DNA of 37,700 bases from CBDEVH01 sp965243565 (GCA_965243565.1 CBDEVH010000001.1:1-37700); one strand, 5' to 3'; counted from the stretch's first letter, positions 16,397 through 23,286 are shown. The notes: generated from the letters alone by a model not told the origin. Program-made: numbers and translations.

Positions 16397-16747
16397 CTAT
16401 TTTTTAATGGCACGAACCCCAAATGAGGATAGTATAGCAACGGCCACCCAGTATTGATAATACCCTGGCATTTTACTTAAAGCATCAAACCCAGCTAGAA
16501 TAGTTGGCACAAACGGAGGAATAAAAGCACCAACAAGAGGCACTGAAAGAATAATACTAAACCAATCATCACGCCATCCACCACCCTTCTCGGCTTGAAT
16601 TGCCTCCCATTCAGCAAGCTTATCTTCGGCATTTATAATCCTGTCAATGTTTCGCTTTTTAATTTCGGCTTTGTTTGTGTTTATTTGTGTGATGCTTTTG
16701 GTTATTGGGGATATCAACCCGCTAAAAAAGTCTACAACCATACTCAT
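16397..16747 (-). CDS. Putative holin (GTA/3TM holin-like)
   Basis: 116 residues. The N-terminal part (1-58) is a charged helix with NKAEIKKRNIDRIINAEDKLAEWEA, then a GGGWRDDWF turn and two to three hydrophobic helices: SIILSVPLVGAFIPPFVPTIL (about 63-84) and YWVAVAILSSFGVRAI (about 98-113). The WRDDW element before the membrane part is characteristic of the three-segment holin family described in gene transfer agents and many phages. Holins time lysis by opening the inner membrane. It overlaps the upstream gene by 4 bases. Confidence 0.72.
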   Translation of the reverse strand: MSMVVDFFSGLISPITKSITQINTNKAEIKKRNIDRIINAEDKLAEWEAIQAEKGGGWRDDWFSIILSVPLVGAFIPPFVPTILAGFDALSKMPGYYQYWVAVAILSSFGVRAIKK

Positions 16748-17085
16748 AGCAACGCACCAGTTATGGCGTCAATAAAGCTAATGGTGCTATTAATTATCTC
16801 ACTATCAACATTAAGCTTCAAAACATCTAAATATAAAACAGCACCAGTAACCATTACAGCGGCGAGTGAAATATAAAAACGCCTGTTAGTGGCCCTTATC
16901 CAGGCACTATGATTGCTTTTCTTTTCCTCTAATATATCTAGGCTTACCAATAGATTGCTGTCCACAGTGTCACATAACGCACCCAACAAAGTTACAACCG
17001 TGTCAAGCCTGTCGTTTTGTTCTTCCTTAGCCTTTGCCAGCTTAGGGGCCGCCAAGTTTTTCAGTTCGTCCGTTTCAGTATTCAT
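16744..17085 (-). CDS. Membrane-anchored coiled protein, lysis module
   Basis: 113 residues. A charged helical N-terminal half (1-65, with RATNRRF just before the membrane) is followed by one clear membrane helix (YISLAAVMVTGAVLYLDVL, about 72-90) and a weakly hydrophobic tail. It is coupled by a 4-base overlap to the holin-like gene. It could be an antiholin or holin partner. A spanin is less likely because the soluble domain precedes the membrane helix. Confidence 0.6.
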   Translation of the reverse strand: MNTETDELKNLAAPKLAKAKEEQNDRLDTVVTLLGALCDTVDSNLLVSLDILEEKKSNHSAWIRATNRRFYISLAAVMVTGAVLYLDVLKLNVDSEIINSTISFIDAITGALL

Positions 17086-17102
17086 TGCCGACCCCTTACT
17101 GG

Positions 17103-17525
17103 TTAAAGTATATTTTTAAAACGTCTGTTAACGTCTAGCTCAATTTGTCTAAACATTTTATCAACAGGGTCCATTGCGCTTTCTTGCACACGTACTGACT
17201 CAGGGTGTTTTAAATCAACCTCAAATAGTCGCTTGTTTTCTTCGTTGTCTAAATTTAAAAGAGGCTTAGACTTTTTTCCGTCAAGCTGTGTCTTTTCTGA
17301 ACCCCAAAAATTAGCTGAATACGCTATTGCCTCTACAGAGCTAGTAATTACATAATTACCTTCGCAATCTGTAGATACACCGGTATCTTGTGCCGATTTA
17401 GACCAAGTATGCACGGCAACCAAGGCATCGGGGAACTCCCACCCGCAATCATCCTCTATACAACCTATGTCGCCAACTACATTTGTGACATCTTCCAGTT
17501 TAAACGTGTGTATTAATGTGCTCAT
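17103..17525 (-). CDS. Hypothetical soluble protein in lysis region
   Basis: 140 residues, MSTLIHTFKLEDVTNVVGDIGC..., with three Cys in the first half (IGCIEDDCGWEF, TDCEGN) and a charged C-terminal helix. No membrane segment, signal or recognised domain. It overlaps the HNH gene by 4 bases and belongs to the same unit. Function unknown. Confidence 0.6.
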   Translation of the reverse strand: MSTLIHTFKLEDVTNVVGDIGCIEDDCGWEFPDALVAVHTWSKSAQDTGVSTDCEGNYVITSSVEAIAYSANFWGSEKTQLDGKKSKPLLNLDNEENKRLFEVDLKHPESVRVQESAMDPVDKMFRQIELDVNRRFKNIL

Positions 17526-17845
17526 TTTTTATGTGCCTTATTGTGATGTTTTTTGCATAGTGTGATTAAGTCAAACCTTACTGATTCATTACCTAATCGT
17601 TTGTAAGTCTTGTGGTGAACCTGCAAGCCCGTACGTTTTGAGAGTATATGAAAGCCTCGACATTCTCCACCATCAAATTTAATTCGCGCCTTTCTTTTTC
17701 GTCGCCATTCTTTGCTAAGCATATACTTACTATAAAACCCTCGTTTATTTTTTGGAATAAACGGGGGTTTTTTATAAGCTTTCCTTAGTAAGTATGCACC
17801 AGCAAAAAAACTAATTAGCAGATAAGTATTCAGTAGCGTCAGCAT
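17522..17845 (-). CDS. HNH endonuclease-like protein
   Basis: 107 residues from the first ATG: a hydrophobic N terminus (LLNTYLLISFFAGAYLL), then a basic linker and an HNH core: WRRKRKARIKFDGG, LQVHHKTYKRLGNES and LITLCKKHHNKAHKK. The usual CxxC zinc pairs are reduced (GEC..., LCKKHH), so zinc binding may be lost. An internal ATG at 17722 (MLSKEWRRKRK) would give a 66-residue core protein without the hydrophobic part. Between the two starts lies a long terminator hairpin. HNH genes beside terminase help packaging in some phages, while others are selfish free-standing nucleases. The 35-base overlap with the upstream gene makes the longer start doubtful. Confidence 0.72.
   Translation of the reverse strand: MLTLLNTYLLISFFAGAYLLRKAYKKPPFIPKNKRGFYSKYMLSKEWRRKRKARIKFDGGECRGFHILSKRTGLQVHHKTYKRLGNESVRFDLITLCKKHHNKAHKK
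17735..17773. terminator. Long bidirectional terminator hairpin inside the HNH frame
   Basis: CCCTCGTTTATT at 17738-17749 pairs with AATAAACGGGGG at 17756-17767 (one G-T pair), and flanking A and T runs lengthen the stem to about 15 bp with a 6-base loop. Plus-strand reading ends in TTTTTT and minus-strand reading in TTTT, so it can stop transcription in both directions. Confidence 0.8.
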
Positions 17846-18317
17846 CTAAGCTTTCTTGATTTAGATTATCTATTGGCGTGTCGCCTGGCAACTCATGGTC
17901 GCCCACCTTGATAAGTTTAGCTTCAGCTTCGGCCTTTGCCTTTGCCTCAGCCGCTTCTATTTCAGTTTCAAGTACGGCTTCGATATAAGATGATAGGCCG
18001 CTAATTTCACAGACTTTATCACCTACACGATGACGAATACATGGATCTAAATCTAAATCCATGATTTCTTCACCCCATAATACGTTTAGGTCTTTTGCTA
18101 ATTCTGCATCATCAGCAACGCGACGACGGTTACAAGAAACACCTGAGTCAGCAGCAAAAAAGAGCATTTCTTTATATGATAAGCATGATTCCAAATCATC
18201 TTTTAATGAATCAGTTAATGCCATTATTTCAAATTCAATTCCTTCTACCTCGAAAGTTTGAATGCTTAATTTTTTGCGGTCTGCTAACCAATTGCTAACT
18301 ATTAGTTTATTTGTCAT
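17811..18317 (-). CDS. Hypothetical acidic protein
   Basis: 168 residues from the ATG at 18317 (MTNKLIVSNWLADRKKL), preferred over an upstream ATG at 18359 because AACGGACA lies 5 bases before it. The middle has a DSLKDDLESCLSYKEM segment and four Cys. A Glu/Ala/Lys coiled stretch (about 135-150) precedes a flexible acidic tail. No domain recognised. The size, acidity and domain pattern resemble conserved phage proteins that may assist in virion assembly, but no function is assigned. Confidence 0.65.
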   Translation of the reverse strand: MTNKLIVSNWLADRKKLSIQTFEVEGIEFEIMALTDSLKDDLESCLSYKEMLFFAADSGVSCNRRRVADDAELAKDLNVLWGEEIMDLDLDPCIRHRVGDKVCEISGLSSYIEAVLETEIEAAEAKAKAEAEAKLIKVGDHELPGDTPIDNLNQESLDADATEYLSAN

Positions 18318-18367
18318 ATTTTTGTCCGTTAGTTGTATTGTTTGTGTGTATTTATACAATAATTAAA

Positions 18368-18631
18368 TTAACCTGCTTTGTAAACAAAGTGGCTGTGAGT
18401 AATATCCACGGCCTGTGCGTTGTCTCGTTGAAACTTTCCTTTACCCGCCAAACACTCAGCACATACACCACAAATACGACGATCAATATCTACGCCGTTT
18501 GGGTGTAAGTCATAATGCCCTTCACGCAAGGGAATAAGAAACTCAGCCGCTTTAATGCTCGGCGGCCTCTTATCAATACAAGTTTGACACCACACTTGCT
18601 TACCCAGTAGTCGCGGCTTATCTTTAGTCAT
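18368..18631 (-). CDS. Small zinc-binding-motif protein
   Basis: 87 residues with two Cys pairs, WCQTC (about 14-18) and CGVCAEC (about 54-60), spaced as in a treble-clef or zinc-ribbon fold, and basic residues around them. Probably binds zinc and perhaps DNA or RNA. The stop lies 50 bases before the next gene. No specific family recognised. Confidence 0.62.
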   Translation of the reverse strand: MTKDKPRLLGKQVWCQTCIDKRPPSIKAAEFLIPLREGHYDLHPNGVDIDRRICGVCAECLAGKGKFQRDNAQAVDITHSHFVYKAG

Positions 18632-18660
18632 TCGCTATTGTACATTCTTCAAGCATAAAA

Positions 18661-18906
18661 TTAAAGTGTGACACATTTTGCTAGAATATTATCAACAATT
18701 TCAATACGCTGTACCATGCTTTCAAATGAAAACGCCTCTTTCAACTCGGCGTCTACTTGCCTTGCGCTCTTATCCTCATCGGGCGGGTATGGGTAAAGAC
18801 ACTCTACAACGTCGCTAGTATTTGAGTGTTCTAGCCCGATTCTTATTGTATCGGTTTCTGGCAAGTATAAATTCTGACTGATTAACCAGCTATACCAAGA
18901 GCGCAT
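18661..18906 (-). CDS. Hypothetical protein coupled to endolysin
   Basis: 81 residues, MRSWYSWLISQNLYLPE..., soluble with an acidic middle (YPYPPDEDKSARQVDAEL) and helical C terminus. Its start overlaps the endolysin stop by one base (TAATG type), so it is co-translated with it. No membrane segment, so it is not a typical spanin. Function unknown. Confidence 0.62.
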   Translation of the reverse strand: MRSWYSWLISQNLYLPETDTIRIGLEHSNTSDVVECLYPYPPDEDKSARQVDAELKEAFSFESMVQRIEIVDNILAKCVTL

Positions 18907-19364
18907 TATTTACTTTTTCGCATTATGTTTGACAATCTTATAGCACGATTACCAACCTGGCGCGCCCATTTACTATCGAGCATCTGTTCGGCTGCTTCGT
19001 TATAGTCGCCCATTTCGATTGCCGCTATCATTTTCTTAAACTGCTTAAATCTAGTCAGGCCAAGATTAAAGCACATGTTAATCAATACGCCCTGCTTTGG
19101 TGTGTCCAGAATCACGAACCATTCAAAATTAGCCAGCAATTCCGTTTGTGTTGACTTGATATCGTTCATTAAAAGATATTCGGCTTCATCCTCTGATATG
19201 CCGTTATCTTCAATGTTTCGCCCATAGCCGATAGTAAATTTATCAGCTGTACATTGATAGGGTTTCAAACTCAAACCCTCATCAAGTTTGATTTGCTCAA
19301 CAGTGGCGGATGGTATTACATTCATCTTCAACGCCTTGATATTTGTAATTATAGTTTTAAACAT
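18906..19364 (-). CDS. Endolysin, GH24 T4-type lysozyme
   Basis: 152 residues. It cleaves the glycan strand of peptidoglycan at the end of infection. The catalytic pattern is E29-(8)-C38-(5)-T44 within DEGLSLKPYQCTADKFTIGYG, matching T4 lysozyme E11-D20-T26 except that the Asp is Cys. That variant is known in natural GH24 enzymes and an engineered D20C T4 lysozyme is active. The C-terminal lobe has NLGLTRFKQFKKM and WARQVGNRAIR. No signal peptide or SAR segment, so export needs a holin. The start at 19364 has AAGGG 6 bases upstream. Confidence 0.92.
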   Translation of the reverse strand: MFKTIITNIKALKMNVIPSATVEQIKLDEGLSLKPYQCTADKFTIGYGRNIEDNGISEDEAEYLLMNDIKSTQTELLANFEWFVILDTPKQGVLINMCFNLGLTRFKQFKKMIAAIEMGDYNEAAEQMLDSKWARQVGNRAIRLSNIMRKSK

Positions 19365-19372
19365 TTTAACCC

Positions 19373-19825
19373 TTAAAATAACCTACTAAATAATGATTTT
19401 ACTTCACCGAAAACATACGTAGTTGACAGCCATGTATAACGCCTAAACCAACGGCCTTGTAATGCCAGTAAATCGCCTAATATCACAGACGCTTGCCAGT
19501 TCGTACACGTCGTGCCGTCCTCGAAAGTTTTACACACTTTCAATTCGTCATGGAATAACCAACCGAAACTATTTATATCTTTTGCGTATGTCGCACCGTC
19601 TGACCTGTCGCCCTTTTCAACTCCGACCCATTTGCCGAATCGCTCGCTAAAATACGCTATATTATACAGCACTATATACCCGCTTTTTTTCTTTGTTTTA
19701 AACTTATCCCAAAACGATTTCTTACTACCTTTTTTTCTTGTTTTCTTGACGTAATCCCAGACCCTAGATTTTTTTATATCGACAACAGTGTAAATGATAT
19801 CGTTCAACTCAATTTCTTTTAGCAT
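19373..19825 (-). CDS. DUF1353-like protein
   Basis: 150 residues. A basic N-terminal part (KKTRKKGSKKSFW) precedes the segment SDGATYAKDINSFGWLFHDEL (described here by its DGAT and W-x2-HD elements, about residues 73-95), which resembles the DGAS...HDxLY core of DUF1353 proteins common in phage lysis regions. Then WQASVILGDLLALQGRW. The His-Asp pair could bind metal. It directly precedes the endolysin, so a cell-wall or lysis link is plausible but unproven. Confidence 0.6.
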   Translation of the reverse strand: MLKEIELNDIIYTVVDIKKSRVWDYVKKTRKKGSKKSFWDKFKTKKKSGYIVLYNIAYFSERFGKWVGVEKGDRSDGATYAKDINSFGWLFHDELKVCKTFEDGTTCTNWQASVILGDLLALQGRWFRRYTWLSTTYVFGEVKSLFSRLF

Positions 19826-19834
19826 TTTACCGCC

Positions 19835-19993
19835 CTATAAATCTTCAATTTGTTTCGTTATCAATTCCACCAACTTAACTTCGGCATTATAAAGCTTTCT
19901 CATTTCTAAGAATAACGCCGTCATGTCTGCTAGTGACTTTTCCGTGGACTCTAATTTAACCTCTAGCTCGCTATATTTTAACTTTTTAACCAT
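19835..19993 (-). CDS. Short coiled-coil protein (52 aa)
   Basis: MVKKLKYSELEVKLESTEKSL... is a single amphipathic helix with heptad-like Leu/Met spacing and no membrane span. It lies between the two-span membrane protein gene and the DUF1353-like gene, 9 bases from each. It might partner the membrane protein. Function unknown. Confidence 0.58.
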   Translation of the reverse strand: MVKKLKYSELEVKLESTEKSLADMTALFLEMRKLYNAEVKLVELITKQIEDL

Positions 19994-20002
19994 CGTAAAA
20001 CC

Positions 20003-20176
20003 TTAAATCAGTGCGATAAATGACGACACAAGAACGATAGCAGCCGCAACCCAATATGCGACCAAGTGTTGCTTTATCTTGATTGATACGGGTTCACAGC
20101 GCCGACCTAGTGCCATGATAAACAAAGTAAGTATCACCACCAGTAATGATGACACTTCAAAAGCTTCAACAATCAT
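20003..20176 (-). CDS. Two-span membrane protein, holin candidate (57 aa)
   Basis: MIVEAFEVSSLLVVILTLFIMALG forms one hydrophobic helix, a basic loop RRCEPVSIKIKQ follows, then YWVAAAIVLVSSFIALI as a second helix to the C terminus: class II holin topology. It starts in a TAATG overlap with the Q/N-rich protein stop and lies 640 bases upstream of the endolysin. The window holds other holin-like proteins, so which one triggers lysis is open. Confidence 0.62.
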   Translation of the reverse strand: MIVEAFEVSSLLVVILTLFIMALGRRCEPVSIKIKQHLVAYWVAAAIVLVSSFIALI

Positions 20177-20535
20177 TAACGCTGTTGCGGCTGGTAATTA
20201 TTGTTATTTTGAAAGCCTTGTTGCTGGTTTTGTTGTTGTTGCGGTGCTTGTTGGTTGTTTCCATTTTGAAAGCCTTGTTGCTGCCCTTGGTTGTTATTTT
20301 GACCTTGATTGTCATCATCAAAGATAGAAATCATCACCATATCGCGCTGTTCTGTACCTGCTTTAAATGCCATTACATTTTGCTTAGCCAGTACACCAGC
20401 AAGTGAAATACTAGGGTCTAATAGCATGTAATCGCCATTGCTATTATTAAGCACTACACCTAACTTGGCGTACTCACCTTTTGTTTGCCCGTCTTTTTCG
20501 TAAGTTCCGATTTTTGCTACAATACGTTTAGCCAT
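20176..20535 (-). CDS. SSB-like protein with Q/N-rich tail
   Basis: 119 residues. The first 75 (MAKRIVAKIGTYEKDG... to MVMISIFDDD) form a small beta-rich domain that could be an OB-like fold. The rest is almost only Gln, Asn, Gly and Phe (QQGFQNGNNQ repeats), the kind of disordered tail found on single-stranded DNA-binding proteins. The acidic SSB tip (DDIPF) is absent. Its position in the recombination operon supports ssDNA binding. The tail is encoded by a 21-bp exact direct repeat. The call is an inference. Confidence 0.5.
   Translation of the reverse strand: MAKRIVAKIGTYEKDGQTKGEYAKLGVVLNNSNGDYMLLDPSISLAGVLAKQNVMAFKAGTEQRDMVMISIFDDDNQGQNNNQGQQQGFQNGNNQQAPQQQQNQQQGFQNNNNYQPQQR
20206..20283. 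repeat. 21-bp direct repeat in the Q/N-rich coding tail
   Basis: The segments at 20206-20226 and 20263-20283 are identical over 21 bases (core ATTTTGAAAGCCTTGTTG) and encode the two QQGFQN blocks. This suggests growth of the tail by local duplication. Confidence 0.8.
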
Positions 20536-20568
20536 GTTATTTGCTCTCTTTAGTTGTGTTTAATTTAT

Positions 20569-20823
20569 TTACTTAATTACTTTTACGACGAAGTTTCCGC
20601 CAACGTTTTCTATCGAATATCTATACTGCCAGTTATTACACCATGCTGAAAAATCACCATCCCATTTTCTGTTTGCCGCGGTTAACGAATCGCATGTATA
20701 GCCGCTAGCAATGATTAGAGCTGGCATATACTTAGCTATTTCAGGCGTTACGCTTATGTTGTCGTTAGCTGTTGCCGTGATGCTGGTTGTTAATAACGCC
20801 AGTGCTAATATTGTTTTTTTCAT
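20569..20823 (-). CDS. Small secreted protein
   Basis: 84 residues with a textbook signal peptide: KK at 2-3, hydrophobic TILALALLTTSITATA, cleavage expected after ATA-N. The mature 64-residue part has two Cys (YTCDSL, AWCNNW) that can form a disulphide in the periplasm, and a GGNFVVKVIK end. A phage-encoded periplasmic protein may act on the envelope or block a second infection. No family recognised. Confidence 0.68.
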   Translation of the reverse strand: MKKTILALALLTTSITATANDNISVTPEIAKYMPALIIASGYTCDSLTAANRKWDGDFSAWCNNWQYRYSIENVGGNFVVKVIK

Positions 20824-20859
20824 TTTAATTTACTCTTTTAGTTAATGTTGTTTTATGTG

Positions 20860-21054
20860 TTAATTAATGTCATTACGCTCTGTCATTTTAAGCATTTCAG
20901 CGTAATTTAAATACTCAATCATGTGGTAACTTGCTGCTTTTGTCCTACCGCTATCTACCGCCGCATTCCATTGCTCATGATGAAAATCAGCTTTCTTTTT
21001 GTAAAAAGTTCTCATAAATTCCTTTTGAAGTTTATTTGTTATGAGTTTACTCAT
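20860..21054 (-). CDS. Hypothetical protein (64 aa)
   Basis: MSKLITNKLQKEFMRTFYKKK... is a helical basic-then-acidic protein without membrane segment. It overlaps the end of the PapB-like gene by 8 bases and is therefore coupled to it. The WNAAVDSGRTKAASYHMIEYL stretch (about 29-49) looks like a conserved small helical pair. Function unknown. Confidence 0.6.
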   Translation of the reverse strand: MSKLITNKLQKEFMRTFYKKKADFHHEQWNAAVDSGRTKAASYHMIEYLNYAEMLKMTERNDIN

Positions 21055-21286
21055 AAAATTTATGTTCTTTTATCTTTTCGACTATTCCAGCAACCCTATT
21101 CAGATTAACAATAGCAACCGATAAATTACCCTTTTTAACATCATTCAGCATTGCCGCCTCAGATATCGAGAAATTCCTTACCAGATGGTCAGTGATTGCC
21201 GCCCTGATATTGTCGCCCGTGCTTGTTAGCTCCATTAGCAGGTTTACTATTTTTACTGACTCTTGCCCTTGCGATAAGTATTTCAT
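21047..21286 (-). CDS. PapB-like helix-turn-helix regulator
   Basis: 79 residues from ATG 21286 (MKYLSQGQESVKIVNLLMEL). The start is fixed by its TAATG overlap with the small membrane protein gene; a longer frame to 21400 reads through that gene in the wrong frame. The core, NIRAAITDHLVRNFSISEAA followed by KGNLSVAIVNLNRVAGIV, follows the PapB/FocB pattern of pilus-operon regulators (AL.D.LV.G.S...A......GN.S..L..L..V). A DNA-binding role is likely; the target is unknown. Confidence 0.6.
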   Translation of the reverse strand: MKYLSQGQESVKIVNLLMELTSTGDNIRAAITDHLVRNFSISEAAMLNDVKKGNLSVAIVNLNRVAGIVEKIKEHKFYE

Positions 21287-21447
21287 TATTGAAACCACAA
21301 CCAAGTGCCGTGAACAAATGCCACTGGAAAGAATACGGCACCCGCTATTAGGAACCCCCAAGTACCAGCGATAAAGCATGTTATAACGTGAGTTATCCAC
21401 GCCGCTGCTAACCAGAAAATAAGCCCAAAACCTAAAAGATAACCCAT
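21286..21447 (-). CDS. Small two-span membrane protein (53 aa)
   Basis: MGYLLGFGLIFWLAAAWITH and TWGFLIAGAVFFPVAFVHG are two hydrophobic helices with Trp at the borders, separated by a short VITCFIAG turn. AAGGGGTAAG lies just before the start at 21447. The stop overlaps the PapB-like start. Proteins of this size with an FPVxxxHG motif occur in many phages without known role. A holin or a membrane-directed exclusion function are both possible. Confidence 0.65.
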   Translation of the reverse strand: MGYLLGFGLIFWLAAAWITHVITCFIAGTWGFLIAGAVFFPVAFVHGTWLWFQ

Positions 21448-21450
21448 AAC

Positions 21451-21648
21451 TTACCCCTTACTGCGTGTATATTTAAATGAATGTTTGCGGCACTTTTCTA
21501 GCAGCCGGGACACTTTACAGTTAAGCTTTATAGCTAACTCGTCCAGCGAGTGAGTCTTGACTAACTCCCTTAATTCCAGCGTCGCCTCTGTTGTCCACTG
21601 CACCTTGTCTTTAGGTCGTTTGTTGTTGGGTGGCGATATCTCTCTCAT
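21451..21648 (-). CDS. Small helix-turn-helix protein
   Basis: 65 residues. After a basic start (NNKRPKDK) comes WTTEATLELRELVKTHSLDEL-AIKLNCKVSRLLEKCRK: a SANT/Myb- or GcrA-like arrangement in which W-T-x3-x-L-x2-L, DELAIKLNC and RLLEKC form three helices. The C terminus is basic (KYTRSKG). It probably binds DNA as a phage regulator. It is 9 bases downstream of the coiled-coil recombination partner. Confidence 0.62.
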   Translation of the reverse strand: MREISPPNNKRPKDKVQWTTEATLELRELVKTHSLDELAIKLNCKVSRLLEKCRKHSFKYTRSKG

Positions 21649-21657
21649 GTATCACCC

Positions 21658-22365
21658 TTAATAATTAATAGTTAAGTTTGGTAATTCTTTAATCGTCGCC
21701 AGATGTATAACTGTTTTAGCATCCGTCGAGCTTAGACCGAATTGTACTAGCACTTTATATATACCCGTCTTAACTTCTTGTATATGCTCTTTGTTTGCTA
21801 GTCGTGCGTTTTCTTCGTTAACTCGGTCGACCTCGCGGGCTGCTTCAATTGCCTTTTGTTGCTCAACAGCTCTTGCTGCCGCCTGCTCTTCGCGTAATTT
21901 AATCGCCGCCTCTTGCTCTGCTGCTGCCTTTTCCTTGTCAGCCTTGCGTTTATCAATCTCTAAATCCCATACTTGATTCATCATTAGGGCGTGTTCATGT
22001 TCATTTAGTAGTTGTTCAGCATCAAGTATCGCCTGTTTGCGTTCTTTTTCAGCGTCAAGTATTGCTTTGCGCTCTAGTGCGTAAACGTCAATTAAAGTTT
22101 GGAATGGTTCGTTGGCTCCGTCTAATCTCTCGTGAATAGCTGCCGCCTGTTTTTCCACTTCGATTTTATACGCCTTGGCCGCGTCAATTCTTACACGTTC
22201 AACCTTCTTTTTTAGTGTATTGATTAGTGCTGCTTTATCCTTTACATATTTACGCTCTGGCGCATTATTCATATCAACGTATAAGCCAGTGTATTTTTTG
22301 CCTTCATCTTCCAACTCAGCTAATACACTTTCAATAACTACACTTTCAAAAATTTCTATTTCCAT
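21658..22365 (-). CDS. DUF1351-like coiled-coil protein, recombination partner
   Basis: 235 residues. The N terminus (FESVVIESVLAELEDEG) and DMNNAPERKYVKDKAALINTLKKKVE are followed by a long Ala/Glu/Lys coiled coil (about 95-200) and a small globular C terminus (FGLSSTDAKTVIHLAT). This pattern matches DUF1351-type proteins encoded next to ERF or RecT annealing proteins in many phages. It is coupled to the ERF gene by a one-base overlap. A role in loading or organising the annealing protein is inferred from context. Confidence 0.68.
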   Translation of the reverse strand: MEIEIFESVVIESVLAELEDEGKKYTGLYVDMNNAPERKYVKDKAALINTLKKKVERVRIDAAKAYKIEVEKQAAAIHERLDGANEPFQTLIDVYALERKAILDAEKERKQAILDAEQLLNEHEHALMMNQVWDLEIDKRKADKEKAAAEQEAAIKLREEQAAARAVEQQKAIEAAREVDRVNEENARLANKEHIQEVKTGIYKVLVQFGLSSTDAKTVIHLATIKELPNLTINY

Positions 22366-22880
22366 TACAGTAACCCCTTTATGTATGCTCTATATTTTTC
22401 GTCGTTGATATCTTCTAGCGTTGTTTGATTGCCCTTTATAGCGTCGACCCAATCCATATCTTGGCTAGATGGTGTTTTAGCTGTTGCTTGCTCTTTACTT
22501 GCCGCATTGCCGTCATCGTCCTCGCTTGGTATTCCTGCTATTGACTGAAGACTATAGCGACGGCAGTAAGTAATGGCACTACCCGCTCCCTGTGCGTCCT
22601 GCTTCTTTAGCTGAACTGTAAAGCTACTACTTAGCCATTCACCAGAATCATGCATCAAAATCGTTTCAACACCTATTCTTCCTGCCTCCTCTATAGGGAA
22701 TTGAACATAACTAAGACCGTGATTGGCAAAGGGTATTTTTATCACTTCTGTTACTGATGATAAATCGGCGTACTTAGAGTTAAAGAACGGGTTCTCTTTG
22801 GACTTGGCAGCCCCGCCCATTTCACCTTGTGCTTTGCTCATGGCAATTGCTAATGACTTAATTGAGTCAGATTTATTCAT
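22365..22880 (-). CDS. ERF-family single-strand annealing protein
   Basis: 171 residues. It anneals complementary single strands during phage recombination and genome circularisation. Family marks are KENPFFNSKYADLSSVTEVIK (N/F/KYADL, residues about 29-50), the GxxxxQFP strand, the DSGEW turn, and the strongly conserved GSAITYCRRYSLQSIAGI block followed by EDDDGN. The C-terminal 45 residues are flexible and acidic, a likely SSB-contact tail. It begins in a TGATG overlap with the 53-residue upstream gene. Confidence 0.9.
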   Translation of the reverse strand: MNKSDSIKSLAIAMSKAQGEMGGAAKSKENPFFNSKYADLSSVTEVIKIPFANHGLSYVQFPIEEAGRIGVETILMHDSGEWLSSSFTVQLKKQDAQGAGSAITYCRRYSLQSIAGIPSEDDDGNAASKEQATAKTPSSQDMDWVDAIKGNQTTLEDINDEKYRAYIKGLL

Positions 22881-23041
22881 CAGAACAATTCCTCTTTTTT
22901 CGCTAATTCATTCAAAAACAAAATAGCTTGCTGTGTTGGGCTGGTTAAATCGTCACCCTCGAAGCGGTGTTTCTCACCCTTTTCTAGCTTTATATCGAGT
23001 ACGTTAATTTCTATTGCTGTATCGCTTGACGGGTTAGACAT
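22880..23041 (-). CDS. Small protein upstream of ERF (53 aa)
   Basis: MSNPSSDTAIEINVLDIKLEKGEKHRFEGDD... is a soluble acidic protein with a helical C terminus (QQAILFLNELAKKEELF). It overlaps the previous gene by 8 bases and the ERF start by one (TGATG), so it is a genuine coupled gene although short. Possibly a cofactor of the annealing protein; no family recognised. Confidence 0.65.
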   Translation of the reverse strand: MSNPSSDTAIEINVLDIKLEKGEKHRFEGDDLTSPTQQAILFLNELAKKEELF

Positions 23042-23261
23042 TATTAACTCCCTCTAAATACTTCTCAATATCACCAACCACAATGTGGTCTAAAACCTCA
23101 TCGACTCCCACTTTCGCGATGATTGAGTATATTAATTGGAGTGTTGGAACATCCTCTAAAAGCACTTTTAATGCCGGTTCACCCTGCGGTGTAATGTAGC
23201 TCTCAATAGTTGACACTTTGCCGCACTCTATTTTTATCACTGGTATTATTTCTGTTGTCAT
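23034..23261 (-). CDS. First gene of the left operon, unknown (75 aa)
   Basis: MTTEIIPVIKIECGKVSTIESYI... is a beta-then-helix protein with an LQLIYSIIAKVGVDEVLDHI amphipathic helix and acidic C terminus. No motif recognised. AGG of AATAGGTAAC lies 8 bases before the ATG. It is preceded by a leader of about 220 bases rich in inverted repeats. Being first in the left operon it might be an early regulator, but this is position only. Confidence 0.6.
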   Translation of the reverse strand: MTTEIIPVIKIECGKVSTIESYITPQGEPALKVLLEDVPTLQLIYSIIAKVGVDEVLDHIVVGDIEKYLEGVNNV

Positions 23262-23286
23262 GTTGTTACCTATTTAATTGGACGTT

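Noticed and set aside
21287..21400. N-terminal 38-residue extension of the PapB-like protein
   Set aside because: This stretch codes the 53-residue membrane protein in another frame, and the TAATG overlap fixes the shorter start.
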